From Synergistaceae bacterium (GTDB lineage Bacteria > Synergistota > Synergistia > Synergistales > Aminobacteriaceae), in contig JAFSJJ010000039.1 of the NCBI GenBank assembly GCA_017439345.1, positions 1 to 64,000 on the forward strand: a DNA stretch of 64,000 bases. The letters are read 5' to 3'. Both the position numbers and the translations under genes were made by a program. Below the pieces are notes generated by a model, which ran no database searches, had not been told where the DNA came from, and worked only from the letters and a program-made list of their open reading frames with translations. Position 1 is the stretch's first letter; the number at the start of each line of letters is the position of its first letter. Positions 43,365 to 51,673 of the stretch are shown piece after piece.

Positions 43365-44486
43365 TTATAACTTTATTTCTATCTTGTTAAGTCCGTCTGA
43401 CTCACTGAACGAATAATTTATATTGCCTTTGGAGACCCTCTTTAATATCATGATTCCCATATGAGAGTCATCTAATAACTCATCATCAGGAATATCAAAC
43501 GGATTGAATTTCTTTCCCGAACCCGCTAAATTTATCAGCGTCGAACCGTCCGCTTCTGAATAAGAGATTTCTATGTTAATATTCACAGAGTCATTCTTAT
43601 CATAACAGCCTGCGAGCATTTCATATATAAGCTCCTCACAGCAAAGTTCAAGCCTGTATGTAAGACTCGAGCTGAGGCCGTATTTCTCTCCGAAGTCGTG
43701 AATTCCTCCGTGCATAGCAAGCAGGTCAAAATCTTTCGATGTGATCTCATAGCTGAAATATTTTAACTTCCTGATAAATGCTATAGTCTTCTCGCGTTCA
43801 GGCGAGTCAAAAATTTTGTCGGGTGTACCCTGCTCGTAAATTCCTCCGTCAGCAAAGAATAATACTCTATCAGCAACTTCACGGGCAAAGTTCATCTCAT
43901 GAGTTACTATTAACATAGTCAAATTATTCTTAGCAAGCATTCTTATCATCGCAAGAACTTCACCTACCATAGTAGGATCAAGCGCGCTTGTAGGCTCATC
44001 GAACAATAACACTTTCGGATTCATCATTAACGACCTGCAAATTGCTATTCTCTGCTGCTGTCCTCCTGATAACTGATGAGGCATTGAATGAACTTTTGAA
44101 GTCAGACCGACTTTTGAGAGCCACTCTAACGCTTTGGTCTCTGCTTCTGGTCTCGGCATTCCTAATAACTTAACAGGAGCGAGGCACAAATTATCAATGA
44201 CATTCATATTAGAGAACAAATAAAATTTCTGGTATACCATTCCCATCTTGCGCCGTATTTGATTTATATCTGCTCCCCTTGCTGTGATTTCTTGATTGTC
44301 GATAAATATCTGTCCTGAATCAGGAACTTCAAGAAGCTCTAAACTCCTCAAGAAAACGCTCTTGCCGCAGCCCGAACCTCCGATTATTGCAATGCGCTCG
44401 CCTTCAGAGACTTCAAGATTTACACCTTTCAAGACTTGCAGCTTATCGAAAGACTTGCACAAATTCTTAACTTGAATCAAACTCAT
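43365..44486 (-). CDS. Polar amino-acid ABC transporter ATPase fused to a degenerate GHKL domain
   Basis: Residues 1-240 are a GlnQ/HisP-type ATPase with Walker A GGSGCGKS (36-43), LSGGQQQR (139-146), Walker B LLFDEP and H196. Residues 245-373 look like an RsbW/anti-sigma-type histidine-kinase-like ATPase fold: EELIYEML (284-291) aligns with the N-box, AGSGKKFNPF with the G1 box and SHMGIMILKR with G2. The N-box asparagine is replaced by glutamate and the G1 aspartate is missing, so this domain may bind a partner protein instead of ATP. It overlaps the permease gene by 4 bp and ends the binding-protein operon. Confidence 0.85.
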   Translation of the reverse strand: MSLIQVKNLCKSFDKLQVLKGVNLEVSEGERIAIIGGSGCGKSVFLRSLELLEVPDSGQIFIDNQEITARGADINQIRRKMGMVYQKFYLFSNMNVIDNLCLAPVKLLGMPRPEAETKALEWLSKVGLTSKVHSMPHQLSGGQQQRIAICRSLMMNPKVLLFDEPTSALDPTMVGEVLAMIRMLAKNNLTMLIVTHEMNFAREVADRVLFFADGGIYEQGTPDKIFDSPEREKTIAFIRKLKYFSYEITSKDFDLLAMHGGIHDFGEKYGLSSSLTYRLELCCEELIYEMLAGCYDKNDSVNINIEISYSEADGSTLINLAGSGKKFNPFDIPDDELLDDSHMGIMILKRVSKGNINYSFSESDGLNKIEIKL

Positions 44487-45163
44487 GATAAAGCGTTCTC
44501 CCTTCTATGCTGTAAATAATCTGACAGGGCAAATACTCCATGAACGATATATGCAAGAGCGAGATATATCAACATGCCGATTATAATCGTTATCATAGGC
44601 TGCATTGTTCGTGAAGCGATATTATTTATTACTCGGGTCAAGTCTGTAATTGAAACGTAACCTACAACGCTTGTCCATTGAATCAAGTTTACTATAGTAG
44701 ACTGATATACGGGCTTTGCTATTCTGATAACTTGAGGCAGAGTTATTAACCTGAAGGCCTGCCATGCCGAGAAGCCTAATGTCCTTGCTGCTTCAACCTG
44801 GCCGTAGTCCGTAGCACTTATCGAGGCTCTTAATAATTCAGCAACGTGGGCAGCTACATTCAACGAGAAAGTTATTATTGCTATAGTCTCTGCTTCGAGG
44901 CTGCTTCGTGCGAAAATTCCGTAATACATTAACATTAACAGCATTAACACAGGAGACCCGCGCAGAATTAATATATAAATTTTTGCAGGGATATTCAAAA
45001 TTTTTAATTTCGACATTCTCAGGGCACATATCAACGCTCCCAAAAGAGTCCCGAACAACAGCGAGAATACAGAAATATTCACAGTTGCTCCGAGACCCTT
45101 TAATATAGTGTTATACGAACCGCCCTGAATCAAAATTTTATATAATATTTCACTCAGAGGCAT
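44483..45163 (-). CDS. Amino-acid ABC transporter permease (HisM/GlnP family)
   Basis: A 226-residue inner-membrane subunit with about five helices. The family start is LKGLGATVNISVFSLLFGTLLGALICALR, and the EAA loop AARTLGFSAWQAFRLITLPQVIRIAKPVY near residue 125-155 is the contact with the ATPase. It lies 6 bp after the last binding-protein gene and overlaps the ATPase gene. A single permease gene would form a homodimer. Confidence 0.93.
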   Translation of the reverse strand: MPLSEILYKILIQGGSYNTILKGLGATVNISVFSLLFGTLLGALICALRMSKLKILNIPAKIYILILRGSPVLMLLMLMYYGIFARSSLEAETIAIITFSLNVAAHVAELLRASISATDYGQVEAARTLGFSAWQAFRLITLPQVIRIAKPVYQSTIVNLIQWTSVVGYVSITDLTRVINNIASRTMQPMITIIIGMLIYLALAYIVHGVFALSDYLQHRRENALS

Positions 45164-45169
45164 AACTTT

Positions 45170-46057
45170 TTACTCTCCTTCCGGTTCATTAAATCTTACG
45201 TGAATAAATTTTTCCCATGAAAGATAAGGCTCCGACAAAATTATTTCGTCAGGTACATCGGGCTGTGATTCAAGCGATTTATTTACTTCATACCAGAACA
45301 CGACATCTGCACGGCCTGAGACAAGAGCAGCACTTCTAGCACCTGAGTCTATATTAACGGGAACTATATTAACTCTAAGCCGCCTGCCTATCTCTGCAAG
45401 AACTGCAACACTGTAACCGGCTGGAGTCCCGTCCTCAGCAATGAAATCAACGGGAGGCAGATCACCTGTTAAAGCGACTCTGATTGTACCTGCACGCTTG
45501 AATCTCGTGAATCTTATTGCGTTTTCTTTATCGCGTTTCTTTTTATTTATCCCGTAAATATAATCATAGCTCGTATCTTTCGGGAAGTTCTTTATATATT
45601 TATTCTCGAGTTCTTCCAGGGTATTATCATTTTTCATAGAGATTAATGCAGAGTTCCACTTATTGCGCAGGTTGTCATTATCCTTCATGAAGCCGAAACA
45701 TAAAGCCATGTTCCCTGAGTTCGATACACAGCACTGCGAGTACTCTTTATTAATCTTAATGAGATAATCAGCTACGAAATCAGGCAGAATCATTTCTTGA
45801 ATATCATCGCGGGACAAAGCCATCTGCATTAAGTTCAACGTATCATAAAACTTTGCTTGACTTGTAGAGTGATCGCCTCCTGTGATAATCCAGCCGTTGA
45901 CTGACCATGACTTCTTCATTAACATAAAGAACTCTTCAGGTGTTGACTTGAGTCTCGTCAAGAAGCCCACGTTATCAGGTTCATCAAGCTCTTCGCAGTA
46001 AGCACAGCCCGTAAGCATTAAGCATAGTGCCAGGACTAAGAACAAGAACTTTTTCAT
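45170..46057 (-). CDS. Permuted type-II binding protein, paralogue 1 (lipoprotein)
   Basis: A 295-residue exported protein. From the ATG at 46057 the leader MKKFLFLVLALCLMLTGC ends in a lipobox, so it is probably membrane-anchored. The first half carries what is the second lobe in ordinary amino-acid binding proteins (FYDTLNLMQMALSRDDIQEMILPDFVADYLI, then LEELENKYI). The second half carries what is normally the first lobe (VALTGDLPPVDFIAEDGTPAGYSVAVLAEIGRRL and SGRADVVFWYEV). The order therefore appears circularly permuted. Five such paralogues precede the permease in this operon. Confidence 0.78.
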   Translation of the reverse strand: MKKFLFLVLALCLMLTGCAYCEELDEPDNVGFLTRLKSTPEEFFMLMKKSWSVNGWIITGGDHSTSQAKFYDTLNLMQMALSRDDIQEMILPDFVADYLIKINKEYSQCCVSNSGNMALCFGFMKDNDNLRNKWNSALISMKNDNTLEELENKYIKNFPKDTSYDYIYGINKKKRDKENAIRFTRFKRAGTIRVALTGDLPPVDFIAEDGTPAGYSVAVLAEIGRRLRVNIVPVNIDSGARSAALVSGRADVVFWYEVNKSLESQPDVPDEIILSEPYLSWEKFIHVRFNEPEGE

Positions 46058-46062
46058 GACTC

Positions 46063-46947
46063 TTAGCGCGTGCGCTCCCAGTAAAATAATTCCATTAATT
46101 CGTGGCTTAAATCCCATTGTCTTGGAGCATCATTCTTTCTCTTTTCAGCCTTCTTAAGGTGAATAAAGTTATACCAGCCGTAATAGTGATCTGACAATAT
46201 AACGCCGTCGGGAACGTCTGATTGAATCTTTCCTGAAGTATCGACCTCGTACCAGAAGACGACATCAGCACGCCCTGAAGCAAGTACAGCAGTCCTTGCG
46301 CCTGAGTCAACATTGACAAGCTCAATATTTCTCTTTAAGAACATTCCTATTTCAGCAAGTACAGCCGTGTTAAATCCAGCAGGAGTCCCATCAGGAGCAA
46401 TAAAGTCTATCGGGGGCAAATCTCCTGTTACAGCAACTTTTATAGCCGGAGCACCATCGAAATACTTAAACTTTACAGGAGCAGGAGTCTCGCCGTTCGG
46501 GGAAGCTATATAGACTCCTTCAATTGCAGCAAGAATCCAGTTATTGCGCATGTAAGTCAATGCCCTGTTGAACTCTTTCTGAAGCTCTGTGTCATCGTCT
46601 CTAAATCCAAAAGCTAAACCCATTCCGTTAGAACGCAGGACAAGTGCAGCTTCGTAATCAGGATTCATAGCCATAACGTACTTAGCAATTGCATCGGGCA
46701 GGACCATTTGATTAATCTCACCGGAATTCAAAGCCATCTGCATAGCACTCAAAGTGTCATAGAATCTAACGATGATTTCAAGGGCTTCATTATCAGGAGC
46801 AAATGTCCTCTTCCAGACTTCAGCGAATCTCTCTTCACTCGAGTTCATCTTAGAGAGCAGACCAAGAGTTATAACTTTTCTCTCGGCAGCAAATGATGAA
46901 CTCACACACAGAAATAATAATAATGCAGCGATAAAAACTTTTTTCAT
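46063..46947 (-). CDS. Permuted type-II binding protein, paralogue 2
   Basis: A 294-residue exported protein with signal peptide MKKVFIAALLLFLCVSSSFA. It has the same reversed lobe order as its neighbours: FYDTLSAMQMALNSGEINQMVLPDAIAKYV, GLAFGFRDDDTELQKEFN and IEGVYI come first, then VAVTGDLPPIDFIAPDGTPAGF and LASGRADVVFWYEVD. It lies 3 bp after paralogue 3 and 5 bp before paralogue 1. The ligand is unknown but probably an amino acid or small peptide, given the permease family. Confidence 0.78.
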   Translation of the reverse strand: MKKVFIAALLLFLCVSSSFAAERKVITLGLLSKMNSSEERFAEVWKRTFAPDNEALEIIVRFYDTLSAMQMALNSGEINQMVLPDAIAKYVMAMNPDYEAALVLRSNGMGLAFGFRDDDTELQKEFNRALTYMRNNWILAAIEGVYIASPNGETPAPVKFKYFDGAPAIKVAVTGDLPPIDFIAPDGTPAGFNTAVLAEIGMFLKRNIELVNVDSGARTAVLASGRADVVFWYEVDTSGKIQSDVPDGVILSDHYYGWYNFIHLKKAEKRKNDAPRQWDLSHELMELFYWERTR

Positions 46948-46950
46948 GAA

Positions 46951-47868
46951 TTACTCAGACCTCCCGATTACTAAATCAGTATCCCATTCATAATAAGGCG
47001 CAGACAAGATTATGCCTTCATGAGAGTCTTTCATTACACCCTTCATGATATTTGCGTTCTTCTTCGAGAGCTTGAAGCCTTCAGTGTTTCTATACCAGAA
47101 GACTACATCGGCACGTTCTGAAGCAAGAGCCGCACTTCTTCCGCCTGCATCTACGCTGATTAATCTAATATTTTTCTTGAGACGCTTTCCTATTTCAGAT
47201 AATATCGCAGTGTTGTAGCCTGTTGGTCTTCCGTCAGCTGCAATATAATCTATCGGGGGTAAATCTCCTGTAACTGCTACTTTGATAGTCTCAGCTCCTT
47301 TGAACTCATATAACTTTGCGGCAGAAAGCTCCCTTGTAGAGTTTATATATTTATCCTCGAGCTTCTTTAATGTCCCGTCCTTAGCCATTGCGTTTATAGC
47401 TGAATTAAATTCCTTCTGAAGTTTCGTGTTTCCCTTCTTGAATCCAAATGCTATAGTCGAAGGCATCATGTTAAGTGAAAATTTAATCTCGTAATTAGTG
47501 TTATTGCTTATTAAGTACATTCCTACAGCTTCAGGCAGCGTTATCTCATCGAGCTTATGCGATCTCAAAGCCATCTGCATAGCCAGCAGCGAGTCATAAA
47601 AGTAAATAAATCTGCGCGTCTTGGCCAGGTCGAGAATAAAGCCTTCGAGTCTGTCGCCGTCTTCCCAGCCGTTATTATTATCATCATTAGCAGGAATCAA
47701 AGGAGCTAATGACTTTCTTAAATCATCAAGGGCTTTCTGAAACTCTACTTCAGTCGTTCCCAAGTAGGTCAACATGCCTGAATTCATTTTAGCTGCAGCA
47801 AGACTCTCTGAACATAAAGCTGACGATAACGCTAAAACTAGAATTAATACGCTTAAAACTTTTTTCAT
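46951..47868 (-). CDS. Permuted type-II binding protein, paralogue 3
   Basis: A 305-residue exported protein with signal peptide MKKVLSVLILVLALSSALCSESLA. A short acidic insert (NDDNNNGWEDGD) follows an LGTTEVEF segment. The first half has FYDSLLAMQMALRSHKLDEITLPEAVGMYLI and LKKLEDKYI; the second half has VAVTGDLPPIDYIAADGRPTGY and LASERADVVFWYRN. It begins 5 bp after the VanX-like gene stop. Compared with the others, SGR in the late motif is SER. Confidence 0.78.
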   Translation of the reverse strand: MKKVLSVLILVLALSSALCSESLAAAKMNSGMLTYLGTTEVEFQKALDDLRKSLAPLIPANDDNNNGWEDGDRLEGFILDLAKTRRFIYFYDSLLAMQMALRSHKLDEITLPEAVGMYLISNNTNYEIKFSLNMMPSTIAFGFKKGNTKLQKEFNSAINAMAKDGTLKKLEDKYINSTRELSAAKLYEFKGAETIKVAVTGDLPPIDYIAADGRPTGYNTAILSEIGKRLKKNIRLISVDAGGRSAALASERADVVFWYRNTEGFKLSKKNANIMKGVMKDSHEGIILSAPYYEWDTDLVIGRSE

Positions 47869-47873
47869 GATAA

Positions 47874-48569
47874 TTATTTGCTCCTACTCCTAACAGGAAA
47901 AGTAAAATATGTGTCGGGATAAGGCTCATCTTTGAGCGTGAAGTGCCACCACTCAGTTGAAAGAGGCTTGAATCCGTGCTTGATCATTACATCGCGTAAG
48001 ATCATTCTGTTGTTATACTGTTCTTCAGTAATATTCTTGTAGTCAGGGTGCGAGAGTTCACCGAAAAAGTCAAACGTTCCTCCCATGTCGACTTCTTTCT
48101 CTGTGTTCATGTCGAATAGAGTCAAATCTAAAGTGCTGCCTCTTGAGTGTCCTGACTTGTAAGCGATATAGCCCTGCTTGAATAACACTGACTTGTCTAA
48201 ATCCGGGTAAAAGTATTTTTTCATCTTAGTGTCATCTAAATCTTTTGCCCAGTTAGCAAAGTGAGTTACTGCCCTTTGTGGTCTATAAGCGTCGTAAATT
48301 TTGAGTCTGTAGCCTTTAGTGATTAACTCATCGCTGACTTTCTTTAATGCCTGAGCCGCCTCTTTCGTGAGCATTGCAATAGGTTCTTCATAGCCGTTGA
48401 TTCTCGAGCCTACAAAGTTATACGTTGAGTAATATCTGATCTCTAATATAGCGTCCGGTACAACATCAGATAACATCACGAAGCCTGAAGAGTCACTGCT
48501 GGTCTTGGCAAAGCACGAACTCACATTCAGACATAAAACAAAGACTAATGCGAGCAGAAATTTTTTCAT
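47874..48569 (-). CDS. D-alanyl-D-alanine dipeptidase (VanX/DdpX family)
   Basis: A zinc M15D dipeptidase of 231 residues with a signal peptide (MKKFLLALVFVLCLNVSSCFA). Metal and catalytic motifs are present: YDAYRPQRA near 93, SGHSRGSTLDLTL (H and D ligands) near 145 and EWWHF near 210. It should cleave D-Ala-D-Ala in the periplasm, releasing D-alanine from cell-wall turnover. Its place between binding-protein genes of an amino-acid ABC operon suggests that the transporter imports D-alanine or a wall-derived peptide. Resistance to vancomycin is unlikely without vanH and vanA, which are absent here. Confidence 0.92.
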   Translation of the reverse strand: MKKFLLALVFVLCLNVSSCFAKTSSDSSGFVMLSDVVPDAILEIRYYSTYNFVGSRINGYEEPIAMLTKEAAQALKKVSDELITKGYRLKIYDAYRPQRAVTHFANWAKDLDDTKMKKYFYPDLDKSVLFKQGYIAYKSGHSRGSTLDLTLFDMNTEKEVDMGGTFDFFGELSHPDYKNITEEQYNNRMILRDVMIKHGFKPLSTEWWHFTLKDEPYPDTYFTFPVRSRSK

Positions 48570-48599
48570 GATAATATACTGCCTCCTTATTAAAATAAA

Positions 48600-49475
48600 T
48601 TAAAATAATCCCAGAAAACTATTTTTAGCTTTCATTATTAATACATTTTCACATTTCCAGCTGAAATAAGGCACTGAGAGTATTACGCCTTTAGGGACAT
48701 CATCGAACAGATCATCAAATGCATCATGGCCTTCAATATTGCTTTGTGATGACCTGTACCAGAATACAACGTCAGCCCTTCCGGATGATAAAGCCGCAGA
48801 CCTTCCGCCGGAGTCAATATTAATTAACTCTATATTTTTCTTGAGTCTCCTGCCTATCTCAGCAAGGACAGCAGTGTTATAACCCGCAGGCTTTCCGTCT
48901 CCTGCAAACATGTCAACCGGAGGCATATCACCTGTAACAGCAGCTTTGATTACTTCAGCATTCTCGAACTTATCCGGAGCAATTGATGTGACTCTCTCTT
49001 TGCCGTAGCCTGTGATATATTTTGCTTCGAGTGCCTCAAGAGTCCCGTCTGCCTTCATTGAGTTAATTGCATCGTCAAATTCTTTCTTGAGCGCAGTGTT
49101 ATCTGACTTGAATCCGAAAGATATTCCTGATGCCAAAAATCTTGTAGTGAATTCGATCTCGTGAGCCTTGTTATTATTTATCAAGTATCTTGCTGTAGTC
49201 TCAGGAAGCATAATCTCATGAATTCTGCCGGATTTGAGATCCATCATCATAGCCATCAGCGAGTCATAGAACTTCACAACGCGCCGAGTCTTCACGAGCT
49301 GTCTTATGAATTCGTCATCTGAAGCAGCAGCACCTTCTCTTAGAGAGTCCAAGCCTTCCTGAAATTCTGCCTCAGTCGTGCCTAAATAAGTAATAGTCCC
49401 GATAGTAAGCTCCTCTGCAAGAGCTTGGGTGCAAATCAACACACATGCTAACAGGAAAATTATAATTTTTCTCAT
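48600..49475 (-). CDS. Permuted type-II binding protein, paralogue 4
   Basis: A 291-residue exported protein with signal peptide MRKIIIFLLACVLICTQALA. The mature chain starts with ITYLGTTEAEFQEGLDSLR, which resembles the GTT-containing start of the second lobe of ordinary SBP_bac_3 proteins. FYDSLMAMMMDLKSGRIHEIMLPE and LEALEAKYI follow, then VTGDMPPVDMFAGDGKPAGY and LSSGRADVVFWYRS. It lies 1 bp from paralogue 5 and 30 bp before the VanX-like gene. Confidence 0.78.
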   Translation of the reverse strand: MRKIIIFLLACVLICTQALAEELTIGTITYLGTTEAEFQEGLDSLREGAAASDDEFIRQLVKTRRVVKFYDSLMAMMMDLKSGRIHEIMLPETTARYLINNNKAHEIEFTTRFLASGISFGFKSDNTALKKEFDDAINSMKADGTLEALEAKYITGYGKERVTSIAPDKFENAEVIKAAVTGDMPPVDMFAGDGKPAGYNTAVLAEIGRRLKKNIELINIDSGGRSAALSSGRADVVFWYRSSQSNIEGHDAFDDLFDDVPKGVILSVPYFSWKCENVLIMKAKNSFLGLF

Positions 49476-49476
49476 T

Positions 49477-50310
49477 TTACTTCTTGCCTATAAATAAAAT
49501 TTTTGTCCAGCCGTAATAAGGAGTCGAAGTGATTACACCTTCAGGCAGATCCGGCTGTTTGTCGTAGCCCTCGAACGTTGAGAACCAGAACACACCGTCA
49601 GCGCGTCCGGACTTTAACGCAGGAGCCCTCGAACCTGTCTCTACGTTCACAAGTTTTATATTAACGTGAAGCCTGTTTGCTATCTGTGAAAGTAACACAA
49701 CGTTGAAACCTGCAGCCTTACCGTCAGCAGCAACGTAATCAAGGGGAGGCATGTCGCCCGTTACAGCAATATTAATCGTCTTGGCATCGTTGAACTTGGG
49801 AAGCTCTACAACAGGAGGGTTCACAGCAGCAGGACCGGTAATATAATCTCTTGCAATAATGCCTATGACTCCTTCGCGTTCAAGGTCTTCAATTACTTTG
49901 CTGAATCTATCGCGTAACTCTTTTTTCTCTTCAAGGAATCCAAAAGCTAATGCAACGGGTAATTTGAGTACTACAAAGCCGCGGATCTTATAATCAGGGT
50001 TACTCCTGAGCATGTACTCGCCGACAAATTCAGGTGATGTAAACGCGCCTATATCGCCCTTATTCAATGCGAGCTGCAAGATAGTCAGTGAGTCATAAAA
50101 TTTCATAGAGACATTGCCGGACTTGAGTCCCTCGTCTGCCAACTCAGCAAGGACGTAACGTTCTTGAAGCGGCTTGACGGACTCTATAGCGTTCCCTGAG
50201 TCTGCTCCAGGCTTTGAGAGAGAACCTACAACTTCACCGAATGAACACGAACACGATGATAAAACTAGAAGCGTAACGATGAGCGCAAAAAATTTTTTCA
50301 CGTGAATCAC
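49477..50310 (-). CDS. Permuted type-II binding protein, paralogue 5 (first gene of operon)
   Basis: A 277-residue exported protein whose leader ends in SSCSCSFG, a possible lipobox. It has the same order as the others: FYDSLTILQLALNKGDIGAFTSPEFVGEYML, then LAFGFLEEKKELRDRF, then VTGDMPPLDYVAADGKAAGF and LKSGRADGVFWFS. It is the most divergent of the five and heads the operon that runs to the ABC ATPase at 43365. An ATG or TTG nearby could also be used; GGAG lies before the start. Confidence 0.76.
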   Translation of the reverse strand: MIHVKKFFALIVTLLVLSSCSCSFGEVVGSLSKPGADSGNAIESVKPLQERYVLAELADEGLKSGNVSMKFYDSLTILQLALNKGDIGAFTSPEFVGEYMLRSNPDYKIRGFVVLKLPVALAFGFLEEKKELRDRFSKVIEDLEREGVIGIIARDYITGPAAVNPPVVELPKFNDAKTINIAVTGDMPPLDYVAADGKAAGFNVVLLSQIANRLHVNIKLVNVETGSRAPALKSGRADGVFWFSTFEGYDKQPDLPEGVITSTPYYGWTKILFIGKK

Positions 50311-50581
50311 TCCTGAATTAATAAATTTATTTTATATTATCATTATCACTGTGAGGCATGAAAATAAATTCAATGCTCATGTCTTATCTTGCAGACTTAT
50401 TGAATCGCACAGAGCATGTTAATCAAGAGTGAATCTTAATTCATGAAGTGATTCTGTATTAGTAATTGTATTAGTAACTCAGTGTCCGGGGAAGTGCTTT
50501 ATGCTTTAACGAAAGATTTTATATTTATGTGTTATTATTACACGAAATAAAAATTTTTCAAGGAGGTTTTTATTTCTCATT
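50311..50581. promoter_or_regulatory. Divergent intergenic region with one 28-bp repeat copy
   Basis: This 271-bp AT-rich region separates the binding-protein operon (minus) from the orphan binding protein (plus) and should hold both promoters. The minus side has TAATAT-like -10 candidates near 50330. The plus side has TATTAT near 50534 and AAGGAGG ahead of the ATG. No open frame of note is present. Confidence 0.45.
50456..50483. repeat. Copy 2 of the 28-bp dispersed repeat
   Basis: Identical to 2300-2327, with two GTATTAGTAA units. It lies about 99 bp before the plus-strand binding-protein gene and 146 bp before the minus-strand operon. Confidence 0.6.
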
Positions 50582-51589
50582 ATGAATATGAAGAAGTTAA
50601 TTATTTCGCTTCTCTTAGTTTTACTCATCACATTTAGTGCATTTGCAGCAGACAAGCCGAAGATTACAATTTACACTTCAATGTATGAAGACGCAATCGA
50701 TGCAATGACCGAAGCATTACGCGAGAAATTTCCGAATTACGACATTGAATTTTTCTTCGGAGGCACAGGAACTCTTCAGGCCAAGATAGCAGCTGAACAG
50801 GACGCAAAGAAGCTCGGCTGTGATATGCTGATGGTTGCAGACCCGTCTTATTCGCTCGAACTCAAGGCAGCAGGACTCCTTCATCCTTATATCTCGAAAG
50901 AAGCCCAGAACTTAGCACTTGAATATGATCCCGAAGGCTACTGGTATCCCGTGAGAAATCTTAACATGATACTTGCTTATAATCCTGAGAAGTTCGACAA
51001 GAAGGATTTGCCGCAGTCGTTCAAAGATTTTGCTTATAATCCCGACATGAAGGGCGTTATCTCGATGTCCAACCCTTTAACTTCAGGAACAGCTTTAGTC
51101 GCAATATCGGCTCTTAAAGACAAATACGGCTATGAATACTTTGACAAGCTCGCAGCTAATAAAGTCATGATAGAGTCAGGCTCAGTGGCTCTCACCAAAC
51201 TTGAGACAGGTGAATGCAAGATGATCATGATTCTTGAAGAGTCAGTTCTCAAGAAACGCGAGGAAGAAGGCAGCTCACTTGAAGTAATTTATCCTTCAGA
51301 CGGAACTATATGCGTACCTTCACCGATTATGACAATTAAAGACGAATGGAGCGCACACGGTCATTCAAAGATCTGCGAAGAGCTTACGGACTGGTTCTTG
51401 TCGGACGAGGGGCAGAAATACATAGTCAAAGGCTGGATGCACTCAGTGAGAAAGAATCCTCCTGCAATTCCATATGACTCGATTAACACAGCAGATATTA
51501 TCAAGACAGCAATGCCCGTCAGTTGGGAGAATTGTTTGAAGGAACGCTCTGAACTGCGCACTAACTTCGAGGAGAGAGTCAAGAAATAA
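50582..51589 (+). CDS. Orphan family-1-type ABC substrate-binding protein (FutA/AfuA-like)
   Basis: A 335-residue periplasmic binding protein with a signal peptide (MNMKKLIISLLLVLLITFSAFA). It has the ferric-iron or phosphonate-type pattern: ITIYTSMYEDAIDAMTEALREKFP, FFGGTGTLQAKIAAE, DMLMVADPSYSLELKAAGLL and, late, WFLSDEGQKYIVKGWMHSVR. Ordinary systems of this kind have two membrane and ATPase genes next to it; none is here, so it may share a transporter encoded elsewhere or act as a sensor. AAGGAGG lies about 15 bases before the ATG. A terminator follows. Confidence 0.87.
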   Translation: MNMKKLIISLLLVLLITFSAFAADKPKITIYTSMYEDAIDAMTEALREKFPNYDIEFFFGGTGTLQAKIAAEQDAKKLGCDMLMVADPSYSLELKAAGLLHPYISKEAQNLALEYDPEGYWYPVRNLNMILAYNPEKFDKKDLPQSFKDFAYNPDMKGVISMSNPLTSGTALVAISALKDKYGYEYFDKLAANKVMIESGSVALTKLETGECKMIMILEESVLKKREEEGSSLEVIYPSDGTICVPSPIMTIKDEWSAHGHSKICEELTDWFLSDEGQKYIVKGWMHSVRKNPPAIPYDSINTADIIKTAMPVSWENCLKERSELRTNFEERVKK

Positions 51590-51608
51590 TCAATTAAGCA
51601 GGCAAATT

Positions 51609-51658
51609 ACTCTGTCAGGCTCATGAAATCAATCACAAGTCCGGCAGAGTTTTTTTTT
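51609..51658 (+). terminator. Terminator ahead of the ankyrin gene (twin 1)
   Basis: ACTCTGTCAGG (51609-51619) pairs with CCGGCAGAGT (51641-51650), followed by eight T. Stem and loop resemble the hairpin at 52622-52666. Confidence 0.75.
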
Positions 51659-51673
51659 ATAACGTGAATCCAG

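Noticed and set aside
47874-48569. Vancomycin-resistance cluster
   Set aside because: The VanX-like dipeptidase has no vanH or vanA neighbour and lies in a transport operon; recycling is the likelier role.
50311-50581. Small RNA or riboswitch in the divergent intergenic region
   Set aside because: No recognisable riboswitch core or terminator-like hairpin was found; only promoter-like boxes and the repeat are visible.
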